Origin: an uncultured Clostridia bacterium
GTDB lineage: Bacteria; Bacillota; Clostridia; Oscillospirales; Butyricicoccaceae
NCBI GenBank assembly: GCA_945947915.1
Contig: CAMEZQ010000003.1
Span: forward strand, 1 to 64,000
DNA length: 64,000 bases
Direction of reading: 5' to 3'
In this document: piece by piece, positions 34,920-42,634 of the stretch
How positions within the stretch are numbered: the stretch's first letter is position 1
Layout of the letters: each line of letters begins with the position of its first letter
Notes under the pieces: model-generated
What the model was told of the DNA's origin: nothing
The model's input: the letters and a program-made list of their open reading frames with translations, nothing else
The model's database searches: none
Made by a program: the position numbers and the translations under genes

Positions 34920-34958
34920 GGGAGCCGGCAAAAAAACAGTCAAAAGGAGAGATTTGAA

Positions 34959-35074
34959 ATGGGTATGATCGCCCGTCTGATCGAGCCGCGCCGGGAGACG
35001 GTGCCGATGGATCGGCAGATGTTTTCCAATATGGATCTGAAACAGCTGATCCTGCCGCTGATCGTGGAGGCGGC
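34959..35074 (+). pseudogene. Decapitated MATE-family exporter (5' remnant)
   Basis: The frame starts at an ATG preceded by AAAGGAGAG and encodes about 38 residues that read MDRQMFSNMDLKQLILPLIVE after a short leader, the characteristic N-terminus of a MATE multidrug exporter. After VE the sequence changes to composite repeat DNA and no further MATE sequence is found, so about 400 residues are lost. The promoter and ribosome binding site remain intact. Confidence 0.65.
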
Positions 35075-35530
35075 TGGCTGCGTTTCCGCAGCGGCAAGTG
35101 GCGGGAGAAGCGGGTCATCTGACCCGGGACGGGATCGTTCTTTTCTTGATTTTTCCTTTTCAACTTTACCTGTCTGCCGCCATAGGCGCGCGTTTTCTGT
35201 TACTTTCGACTGCCCGAAAGTAACCAAAGGGCACCGGGGGCGCTTTAAGCCGCCCCCGGTCCCCCAGGCGAGGGTGTGAGTGGGATGTGGTGTGCTTTTC
35301 CAAAAGTATGGAGGCCGCGACCCGAAGCCCCGCTGACGCGGAACGGCCCCGGGTCGCTCACGCAGTTCGTCTGCGCCCGGAAGTCATGAAGAACCTGTTT
35401 TTTGTCTGGCTGCATCGCCATAGGGCCGGGAACTTCGCTGAAGCGGACGAATTTGGGTGTTACGCCCAGGCGGAGCCTCCCTTGTGTAAAGGGAGGTGGG
35501 TCCGCAGGACCCGGAGGGATTGTGGCTTTC
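35075..35530. repeat. Composite intergenic repeat, second locus
   Basis: This contains a diverged E1-like tail (about 35100-35140), E2 with the GTTACTTTCG / CGAAAGTAAC hairpin and C-rich segment (about 35150-35278), the joining module with CGGGTCGCTCACGCAG and ACTTCGCTGAAGCGGACGAAT, and E1 (35476-35524). Order and spacing match 3808-4147. It directly abuts the MATE remnant. Confidence 0.85.
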
Positions 35531-35579
35531 CTGTTTTTCCTGCTCAACTTCGCTTGTGCGTTAAAAGATGTATAACAGC

Positions 35580-35613
35580 AGCAAAAGCACCCGCAGCGGC
35601 GGGTGCTTTTGCT
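35580..35613. terminator. Hairpin terminator downstream of ornithine cyclodeaminase copy 2
   Basis: AGCAAAAGCACCCGC (35580-35594) and GCGGGTGCTTTTGCT (35599-35613) form a perfect 15-bp stem. The flanking T tract is modest on either strand. Confidence 0.65.
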
Positions 35614-35641
35614 GTTTTGTCATATTGAAAGAAAAGAACGA

Positions 35642-36667
35642 TCAGACCCAAAGGGGATTGTCCCACAGCATGAGCTTCTGGCCGATGCCCTTTTTGCAGG
35701 CTTCGGTATAGATCTTGTGGGCGACGGCGATATCGACGGCGCCGACGCCGGCCGTGCAGCAGACGCAGAGCTCGTCTTCGCTCTCGCGGCCCGGCTTCTG
35801 GCCGGCGGCCAGCTGGGGCAGGGAGGCGAACATATCCTCGGTGATCTTGCCCTCGGCGGCCAGCTTGTTCATGAGGGTGCCCGGCAGGTGGGTCAGCTGG
35901 CTCCAGTTGTCCAGACCCTTTTTGTCGGCCTTGAGCAGCAGCTCGTCTTCGATCTCATAGGCGGCCATCTGGATGACGGTGGCGTTGGGCTTGACCCATG
36001 CGGCCTTGAGGAAGGGCTTGCGGGAGGTGGTCTCGGTGACGATCAGATCGGCCTGCTTGGCGGCGCTTTCGGTGTCGCTGCTGGGGATGACGTTGTATTT
36101 GCCGGCATACTCCTGGGCGATGTCCTCGGCCTTGGCCACATCCAGGTCGCAGAGATAGATCTGCTCGATGGAGGGGACGGCTTCCATGATGGCCGACACC
36201 ATGGTGCGGCCGATGACGCCGGCACCCACCAGGCAGGCCGTCTTGGCCGACTTGGAGGCGTAATATTTGGCGGCCACACCGGCGGCGGCCGAGGTGCGCA
36301 TGGCAGTGATCAGCGTGCCGTCCATGATGGCCTTGGGATAGACCGTCTTGGGGTCGGACAGGGTGACGATGTCGACGCCGTAGGGCATGCCGGGCTGGGT
36401 GGCGTTGAAGACCGATTCGGCCGCCCATTTGAAGCCGGCCACATCGATGTCGCCGCCCAGGTAGGCCGGCATGGACATGCAATAGGAGGTCCAGTTGTCG
36501 TTGTCGGGCATGCCCAGGAAGACCTTGGTGGGATTGATGACCTGGCCTTCGCCGATCATCTTGAATGTTTTTTCAGTGACCTCGAGGATCATTTTCATAT
36601 CGAGCAGGCCGGCCTTGATGACATCTTCCTGCTTGAGGAACAGAATTTCGGGTTTATACTGGGACAT
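35642..36667 (-). CDS. Ornithine cyclodeaminase/mu-crystallin family protein, copy 2
   Basis: A 341-residue paralogue of the protein at 33750-34775. It has the same length, begins almost identically (SQYKPEILFLKQEDVIKAGL), and has the same LVGAGVIGRTM cofactor motif and the same end KLMLWDNPLWV. Differences are scattered and mostly conservative, so the two arose by duplication and may differ in substrate. The C-terminal region GQKPGRESEDELCVCCTAG is kept in both. The ATG at 36667 follows AAGGAGAAATC. The copies point the same way with a MATE remnant and repeat between them. Confidence 0.85.
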   Translation of the reverse strand: MSQYKPEILFLKQEDVIKAGLLDMKMILEVTEKTFKMIGEGQVINPTKVFLGMPDNDNWTSYCMSMPAYLGGDIDVAGFKWAAESVFNATQPGMPYGVDIVTLSDPKTVYPKAIMDGTLITAMRTSAAAGVAAKYYASKSAKTACLVGAGVIGRTMVSAIMEAVPSIEQIYLCDLDVAKAEDIAQEYAGKYNVIPSSDTESAAKQADLIVTETTSRKPFLKAAWVKPNATVIQMAAYEIEDELLLKADKKGLDNWSQLTHLPGTLMNKLAAEGKITEDMFASLPQLAAGQKPGRESEDELCVCCTAGVGAVDIAVAHKIYTEACKKGIGQKLMLWDNPLWV

Positions 36668-36949
36668 GGTGATTTCTCCTTGTATTTTTAATTTTATAAT
36701 TTACAATTTGTTTTCTGACTTCCGCCGCCTGCCGGCGGCTGTGTTTCAGCATGGCTATATCATAAACCTGTTTTGGCCGGCCGTCAAGCATAAATATGCA
36801 GAAATTCTAATAATTATTTAAAATTAGTCGAAGATGCATAACGATCGGGGGCGCGGGGCCGCCGGTTTTGGTGAAGATGGACGGGGCGGGGGAGGATCTG
36901 AGATACGGCTGGGTAAAATAAAAGCAAAGACTGGGTAAATTCTTTGCAT

Positions 36950-36999
36950 TTTACGCAGATTTTACATGGAGCCGCCCATGATTTTACTTGAATTTTATA
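36950..36999 (+). promoter_or_regulatory. Pho-box-like direct repeats upstream of the Na/Pi cotransporter
   Basis: TTTACG (36950), TTTACA (36961), TTTACT (36983) and TTTATA (36994) begin at positions in 11-base register, with one degenerate slot at 36972. Direct TTnACA-type repeats every 11 bases are the binding pattern of PhoP in Gram-positive bacteria. The remainder of the 36668-37056 gap shows an AT-rich segment and no ORF. Confidence 0.6.
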
Positions 37000-37056
37000 T
37001 GATGTGCATGTAAAAACAACCGATCGAAAATCACGTCAATACGGGAGAGAGAGAAA

Positions 37057-38820
37057 ATGACCATATTTAATGTATTCACCCTCTGCGGGGGCCTGGCCCT
37101 GTTCCTCTTCGGCATGTCGACCATGGGCGACGGCCTGGAGCGCAAGGCCGGCAGCCGGCTGAAGGACCTGCTGGAGCGGCTGACCTCCAACCCCTTCAAG
37201 GGCTTTCTGCTGGGCCTGGCCGTCACGGCCGTCATCCAGAGCTCGTCGGCCACCACCGTCATGGTGGTCGGCTTCGTCAATGCCGGCGTCATGCAGCTCA
37301 ATCAGGCCATCGGCATCATCATGGGCGCCAACGTCGGCACGACGGTCACGTCCTGGATCCTCAGTCTGACCGGCATCCAGGGCGAGAGCTTCTGGATCCA
37401 GATGCTCAAGCCGGCCAATTTTTCGCCGGTGCTGGCGCTGGTCGGCATTTTGCTGTATATGTTCTGCAAGAGCAATTCCAAAAAAGACATCGGCTCGATC
37501 CTGCTGGGCTTCGCCGTGCTGATGACCGGCATGGAGATGATGTCGGGCGCCGTCGCCCCCCTCAAGACCATGCCGGAATTCGCCAACCTGCTGCTCCTGT
37601 TCTCCAATCCCCTTCTGGGCGTGCTGGCCGGCGCGCTGCTGACCGCGGTCATCCAGAGCTCGTCGGCTTCGGTGGGTATCCTGCAGGCCCTGGCCTCCAC
37701 GGGCGCCGTCACCTACGGCTCGGCCATTCCCATCATTCTGGGACAGAATATCGGCACCTGCGTCACGGCCATGCTGTCGTCGGTGGGCACCAATAAAAAC
37801 GCCCGCCGGGCATCGCTGGTCCACCTGTATTTCAACGTGATCGGCACGACGGTCTTTCTGATCGGCTACGGCATCGTGTCGGTGGTCTTCCGGCCGGCCT
37901 TCATCAGCCAGTCCATCGACGCCTTCGGCATCGCCATCGTCCACACGGCCTTCAACGTGGTCTCCACCGCCGTCATGCTGCCCTTTGCGTCGCTGCTGGA
38001 AAAGCTGGCCTACGCCACCATCCGGGACGATGCCGCCGAAGAGCCCCAGCCGGCCTTTGAGGTCTCGCTGCTGGACACCCGCCTGCTGGCCACCCCCTCG
38101 GTGGCCGTCGAGCAGGCCCGTCTGGTGGCCAACATGATGGCCGAGTTTTCCTTTGACGCCTGCCGCAAGGCCATGACCCTGCTGGACAATTACGATCCCA
38201 GCGTGTATGATGAGGTTGCCGAGCTGGAAAACCGCGTCGATGTGCTGGAGGATAAGATGGGCACCTACCTGCTGGCGCTGGGCCGCGAGTCGCTGAGCAG
38301 CGACGACACCAGCCAGGTGGCGCTGCTGCTCCATTCCATCGGCGACCTGGAGCGCATCGGCGACCATGCCCTCGGGCTGGCCAGAACGGCCGGGGAGATC
38401 CACAGCAAGGAGATCGTGTTCTCCACCCAGGCCCAGAAGGATATCATGACCCTGCGCATGGCGGTCACCGATATCATCAGCATCACCGTGCGGGCCTTCA
38501 CCCGCCAGGACCGCGCGGCCGCCCGCCATGTGGAGCCGCTGGAGCAGGTGGTGGATATGCTGCGCTACCGCATGAAGGAAGGGCACATCGACCGCATGCA
38601 GACCGGCGTGTGCAGCCAGCAGACCGGCTTCGTTTATTCCGACCTGATCACCGGCTGCCAGCGCATTTCCGACCATTGTTCCAACCTGGCTGTTTCGCTG
38701 ATCCGCACCGAGGTCGACAAGCTGGACGCCCACGAATATCTCAACAACATCAAATCGGGCGGCGACCGGGAATACACCGAGCTGTTCAGCACATACAAGA
38801 AGAAATACGGCATCGAATAA
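37057..38820 (+). CDS. Na/Pi cotransporter family protein with PhoU domain
   Basis: A 587-residue membrane protein. The N-terminal ~320 residues hold two Na/Pi-cotransporter repeats with the paired QSSSA motifs (AVIQSSSATTVMVVGFVNAG and AVIQSSSASVGILQAL). The C-terminal ~230 residues are soluble and helical with PhoU-like ENRVDVLEDKMGTYLL and GDLERIGDHALG. It imports phosphate with Na+, or tunes phosphate uptake. Pho-box-like repeats lie upstream, and a PhoP/PhoR-like pair follows. A CCCCG-rich hairpin lies at 38831-38867 between it and the regulator gene. Confidence 0.93.
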   Translation: MTIFNVFTLCGGLALFLFGMSTMGDGLERKAGSRLKDLLERLTSNPFKGFLLGLAVTAVIQSSSATTVMVVGFVNAGVMQLNQAIGIIMGANVGTTVTSWILSLTGIQGESFWIQMLKPANFSPVLALVGILLYMFCKSNSKKDIGSILLGFAVLMTGMEMMSGAVAPLKTMPEFANLLLLFSNPLLGVLAGALLTAVIQSSSASVGILQALASTGAVTYGSAIPIILGQNIGTCVTAMLSSVGTNKNARRASLVHLYFNVIGTTVFLIGYGIVSVVFRPAFISQSIDAFGIAIVHTAFNVVSTAVMLPFASLLEKLAYATIRDDAAEEPQPAFEVSLLDTRLLATPSVAVEQARLVANMMAEFSFDACRKAMTLLDNYDPSVYDEVAELENRVDVLEDKMGTYLLALGRESLSSDDTSQVALLLHSIGDLERIGDHALGLARTAGEIHSKEIVFSTQAQKDIMTLRMAVTDIISITVRAFTRQDRAAARHVEPLEQVVDMLRYRMKEGHIDRMQTGVCSQQTGFVYSDLITGCQRISDHCSNLAVSLIRTEVDKLDAHEYLNNIKSGGDREYTELFSTYKKKYGIE

Positions 38821-38890
38821 AACCGCAGTGCCCCGCCCCCGGCCTTTCCGGCCGGCCGGACGGGGCGGCAGACTTTGAGGAGAGATATCT

Positions 38891-39553
38891 ATGATCTATA
38901 TCGTCGAAGATGATGACAATATCCGCCAGATGGAGGCCTATGCCCTGCAGGGCAGCGGCTTTGAGACCATGGAGTTCGTTTCGGGCAGCGAGTTTTTTGC
39001 CCAGTGTGAAAAGCAGGTGCCCGACCTGGTGCTGCTGGACATCATGCTGCCCGGCATCGACGGCCTTTCCATCCTGCGGCGCATCCGCGAGGATCCCCGG
39101 CTGCAGGAGATCGGCGTCATCATGGTGACGGCCAGGAGCACCGAGCTGGACGCCGTCATGGGGCTGGACAAGGGCGCCGACGACTATATCGCCAAGCCCT
39201 TCGGCATCATGGAGCTGCTCTCCCGCGTCAAGGCGCTCATGCGCCGGGTCGACAGCAGCCGGCCGGTGCAGTATGTGCTGGACGAGATCGCCATCGACGA
39301 CGAGCGGCACCTGGTGACCGTCGACGGCCGGGAATGCATGCTGACCTTTAAAGAATACGAGCTGCTCAAATACCTGATGCTCAACCGCGGACTGGTGCTG
39401 ACCCGCGACCGTCTGATGGACGTCGTCTGGGGCACCGATTACGAGGGGGGCAGCCGTACGGTGGATATGCACATCAAGACCCTGCGCCAGAAGCTGGGCG
39501 CCAGCGGCGCCCATATCAAGACCGTGCGCAACGTGGGGTATAAGATCGAATAA
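38891..39553 (+). CDS. OmpR/PhoB-family response regulator
   Basis: A 220-residue two-domain regulator. The receiver domain has the acidic EDDD cluster, the phosphoacceptor Asp in LVLLDIMLPG, the Thr in MVTAR and Lys in AKPF. The C-terminal winged helix ends with SRTVDMHIKTLRQKLG and KTVRNVGYKIE. Placement between a Na/Pi cotransporter and a histidine kinase suggests a PhoP-like role in phosphate response; the sequence alone does not prove the signal. GAGGAGAG precedes the ATG. Confidence 0.93.
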   Translation: MIYIVEDDDNIRQMEAYALQGSGFETMEFVSGSEFFAQCEKQVPDLVLLDIMLPGIDGLSILRRIREDPRLQEIGVIMVTARSTELDAVMGLDKGADDYIAKPFGIMELLSRVKALMRRVDSSRPVQYVLDEIAIDDERHLVTVDGRECMLTFKEYELLKYLMLNRGLVLTRDRLMDVVWGTDYEGGSRTVDMHIKTLRQKLGASGAHIKTVRNVGYKIE

Positions 39554-39592
39554 AACCGGCCGTGCCGTCGGGGCGCGGAAAGGAGGAGAACT

Positions 39593-40927
39593 ATGGAAGT
39601 CAAGATCAATGCAAGGCTGTTTTTTATGGGCCTGATCACCATGCTGGTGACGGCGCTGGCCATACTGTTTTTTTTCCGCACGGCCTATTATCAGCAGGCC
39701 GAGGAGAATATCCGGCAGGTGGCCCAGACCATTTCCATCGCCTACGACAGCGCGGACGGCAGCATCGCGCTGGACAGCTATGCCGAGGCCGATTACCGCG
39801 TCACGCTGATCGCGCCCACCGGCGTCGTTCTGTATGAGAGCGAGCTGGAGAGCACCGACGGCATGGAGGACCATTCCACCCGGGAAGAGGTGGTGGAGGC
39901 CATCAAAAACGGATCGGCCCAGAGCACCCGCCGTTCGTCGACCATGGGGGTCGACACCTATTACGCGGCCGTGCGGCTGTGCGACGGCAATATCCTGCGC
40001 ATCGCCCAGGACACGGGCACTATGTGGGAGATCTACAACAAGACCCTGCCCTTCGTGGTCATTCTGGGCTTTCTCATCCTGCTGGCCTCGATTTTCCTGT
40101 CTTTCGTGCTGACCCGACAGCTCATCGCGCCCATCAACAAAATGGGGGCCGACCCGGAGCACATCGGGGAAAACGTCCCCTATCCCGAGCTGCAGCCCTT
40201 TGCCGACAGTCTGCGGGCCTACCAGCTGCGGGAGCGGCAGAACGAAAAGCAGCGCAAGGAGTTCACGGCCAACGTTTCCCACGAGCTGAAAACACCGCTG
40301 ACCAGCATTTCCGGCTATGCTGAGATGATCGAGAACGGCATGTGCCGGCCCGAGGACGTCCGCTCCTTCGGCGCGCGCATCCACACCGAAGCGGCCCGGC
40401 TGGTCACCCTGGTGGGCGACATCATCCGCCTGACCCAGATGGACGAGGCCGACGCGCCGCCCACGCTGGAAAAGACCGATCTGGCCCGGGCCGCGGCGGC
40501 GGCGGCCGAGCTGCTGGAGCTCAACGCCCAAAAGGCCGGCATCGAGGTGCTGGTGCGCGGCGAGCCGGCCAATATCCAGGGCAGCGTGGGCATGCTGGAT
40601 GAAATGGTCTATAACCTGTGCGACAACGCCATCCGCTACGGCAGGCCGGGCGGCCACGTCTGGCTGACCACCGGCGTCGATACCGAGCGGCGGGCCTGGA
40701 TCGAGGTCAAGGACGACGGCATCGGCATCGCGCCCGAGCACCAGAGCCGGGTGTTCGAGCGTTTTTACCGGGTGGACAAAAGCCACAGCAAGGAGACCGG
40801 CGGCACCGGCCTGGGGCTGGCCATCGTCAAGCACGCCGCCGCGCTGATGGGCGGCACCATCACCCTGCATTCCAAGCCGGGGCTGGGCACGACCATCACG
40901 GTCTCCTTCCCGGCCGCGGCCGATTGA
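39593..40927 (+). CDS. Sensor histidine kinase
   Basis: A 444-residue kinase with a membrane segment at about residues 11-27, an extracytoplasmic sensor region of about 115 residues, and a second membrane segment near 150-170. The HisKA domain follows with phosphoacceptor NVSHELKTPLTSISGYAEMI, then the HATPase domain with N box CDNAIRYG, G1 DDGIGI and G2 GTGLGLAI. There is no PAS domain, unlike longer PhoR proteins. It would phosphorylate the regulator encoded 39 bases upstream. Confidence 0.94.
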   Translation: MEVKINARLFFMGLITMLVTALAILFFFRTAYYQQAEENIRQVAQTISIAYDSADGSIALDSYAEADYRVTLIAPTGVVLYESELESTDGMEDHSTREEVVEAIKNGSAQSTRRSSTMGVDTYYAAVRLCDGNILRIAQDTGTMWEIYNKTLPFVVILGFLILLASIFLSFVLTRQLIAPINKMGADPEHIGENVPYPELQPFADSLRAYQLRERQNEKQRKEFTANVSHELKTPLTSISGYAEMIENGMCRPEDVRSFGARIHTEAARLVTLVGDIIRLTQMDEADAPPTLEKTDLARAAAAAAELLELNAQKAGIEVLVRGEPANIQGSVGMLDEMVYNLCDNAIRYGRPGGHVWLTTGVDTERRAWIEVKDDGIGIAPEHQSRVFERFYRVDKSHSKETGGTGLGLAIVKHAAALMGGTITLHSKPGLGTTITVSFPAAAD

Positions 40928-40943
40928 GAAAAAGAGAGCTTCT

Positions 40944-40980
40944 GCCGGCAGGCGCCGCGGCGCCCGCCGGCTTTTTCTTG
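40944..40980 (+). terminator. Terminator of the phosphate-response operon
   Basis: GCCGGCAGGCGCC and GGCGCCCGCCGGC form a GC-rich stem with one bulge, followed by TTTTTCTTG. Confidence 0.85.
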
Positions 40981-41140
40981 TCTTTTGCAGGCGCCTGTGA
41001 TAAAATAATGTTTAAACCGTCCGAAGGCGCGTCCATGCGGCTGCGCCGCGCGGTTTTTATGGATTTGTATTGTACACAGATGCTTCAAAGCGCTCGCTTT
41101 GCAGGCGCTTTCATCCCGCCACCCTGACAGGAGAATTCCC

Positions 41141-42481
41141 ATGACAGAGAATGTGATAAAAAAGCTGGACAAGTTTTTTCTGGCCTTTCTGATCATCAAC
41201 CCGTTTCTGGACGTCGTCACCGGCGTTTACATCAAAGTGCTGGAAAGCCTTTCGGGCAATAATTTCGATACCATCGCCATGCCGGTCACGCCCAGCCTGC
41301 TGATCCGCATGCTGGTGCTGGTGCTCTTTGCCGCCTACGCCCTCATCTCACTGGACAAAAAGGCCATCGGCGCGGCCCTGCCGGTGGCAGTGGCATGGCT
41401 CATGTCGGTGGTGGGCGAGATCCTGTTCTTCTATTCCTTCGCCCTCTATACCGATGTGCAGTATATCGCCCGGTTCGCCTATAATCTGGCCGTGATCCTG
41501 GTCTATATGCAGGTCTTCCGCCGGATGGGGCTCCCCCGGGAGGAGCTGCTGCGCAGGCTGAGCGATGTGCTCTGCTATTCGCTGCTGCTGCTTTCGGCCA
41601 CCATCGTCGTTTCCTATCTGTTCGGCCTGGGCTACACCACCTATGCCGACCGGTACGGCTACCGGGGCACCCGGGGCTTTTTCTATTCGGGCAACGACAT
41701 CACGGCCATTCTGATGGCCGGGCTGCCGGTGGTGCTGTGCGCCTTCCTGCAGCGCCGGGATATGGACAGCCGGCACTTTGCCGCCTATGACCTGAGCGCC
41801 GCGCTGACGGCCATCTGCCTCATGCTCATCGGCACCAAGACGGCCTTTATCGCCGTCATCGTCACCTTTGCCGTGCTGGCCGCCTGCGCCCTGTGGCGCT
41901 TTTTCGGCTGCCGCGAGCGGGTGCCGGTGCGCAGGATGCTCATCCTGCTGGTCACCATGGCGCTGGTCTTCGGCCTGATGGCCCTCTTTTCCACCGAATC
42001 CATCTTTGGCGAGATCCGCACCTCCTTCCAGAGCTCGGGCAACACCTGGGAAAAGGAAGGCGCAGCCACGGCGCTGCTGTCGGGCCGCCAGCTCAAGCTG
42101 CGCCGGGCCTTTGAGATGTACAGGGAGGGCGGGCTTTACACCTGGATCTTCGGCGTCGGCCGCGGCACCCAGAGCGCCATCATCGAGATGGATCTTTTTG
42201 AAGTGGTCATTTATTACGGCATTTTCGGTGCCGCGGCCATGCTGTGGCTGTACCTCAAGCTGGGGATCGAGTTCGTCTGGAAGTTCTTCAAGAACCTGCC
42301 GGCGCTGCGCCGCGACCTCATGCCGGTGGCCTGCCTGGTGTCGCTGGGGCTGTGCGCCGGGTATCTCATCATCGCCGGACACATTCTGTTCAGCGTCACC
42401 TCCGGCTTCTATTTTTCCTATATGCTGCTTTTCGGCAAGGTCCTCTATACCGAGGACACCCGCAAGCTGTGCATCTTCTGA
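41141..42481 (+). CDS. O-antigen ligase (Wzy_C) family membrane protein
   Basis: A 446-residue protein with about ten to twelve membrane segments. The segment YRGTRGFFYSGNDITAILMAGLP and the long extracytoplasmic loop before VGRGTQSAIIEMDLFEVVIYYGIFG are typical of the O-antigen ligase/polymerase superfamily. In Gram-positive cells such proteins polymerise or attach surface polysaccharide repeat units. No glycosyltransferases are adjacent, so the glycan is unknown. ACAGGAGAATTCCC precedes the ATG at 41141. Confidence 0.82.
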   Translation: MTENVIKKLDKFFLAFLIINPFLDVVTGVYIKVLESLSGNNFDTIAMPVTPSLLIRMLVLVLFAAYALISLDKKAIGAALPVAVAWLMSVVGEILFFYSFALYTDVQYIARFAYNLAVILVYMQVFRRMGLPREELLRRLSDVLCYSLLLLSATIVVSYLFGLGYTTYADRYGYRGTRGFFYSGNDITAILMAGLPVVLCAFLQRRDMDSRHFAAYDLSAALTAICLMLIGTKTAFIAVIVTFAVLAACALWRFFGCRERVPVRRMLILLVTMALVFGLMALFSTESIFGEIRTSFQSSGNTWEKEGAATALLSGRQLKLRRAFEMYREGGLYTWIFGVGRGTQSAIIEMDLFEVVIYYGIFGAAAMLWLYLKLGIEFVWKFFKNLPALRRDLMPVACLVSLGLCAGYLIIAGHILFSVTSGFYFSYMLLFGKVLYTEDTRKLCIF

Positions 42482-42515
42482 GCCTGCCCGCGGGAAGCGC
42501 CGCGGAGAGATATGA

Positions 42516-42550
42516 AAAGCCGCCCGGCTGGATGCCGGGCGGCTTTTTTG
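42516..42550 (+). terminator. Terminator of the O-antigen ligase-type gene
   Basis: AAAAGCCGCCCGGC and GCCGGGCGGCTTTTTT form a strong stem with a T run. Confidence 0.9.
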
Positions 42551-42552
42551 CG

Positions 42553-42598
42553 CCAAAACGGCCGAAAGGCGCCGCCGCGGGGGCAGCGCCTTTCGGCC
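42553..42598 (-). terminator. Terminator of glnN
   Basis: On the minus strand GGCCGAAAGGCGC and GCGCCTTTCGGCC form a 13-bp stem with a GC-rich loop, followed by GTTTTGG. It faces the preceding terminator. Confidence 0.75.
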
Positions 42599-42634
42599 TG
42601 AGCGTTTATAACAACTTTTGCGGAGAGAGCGGGA

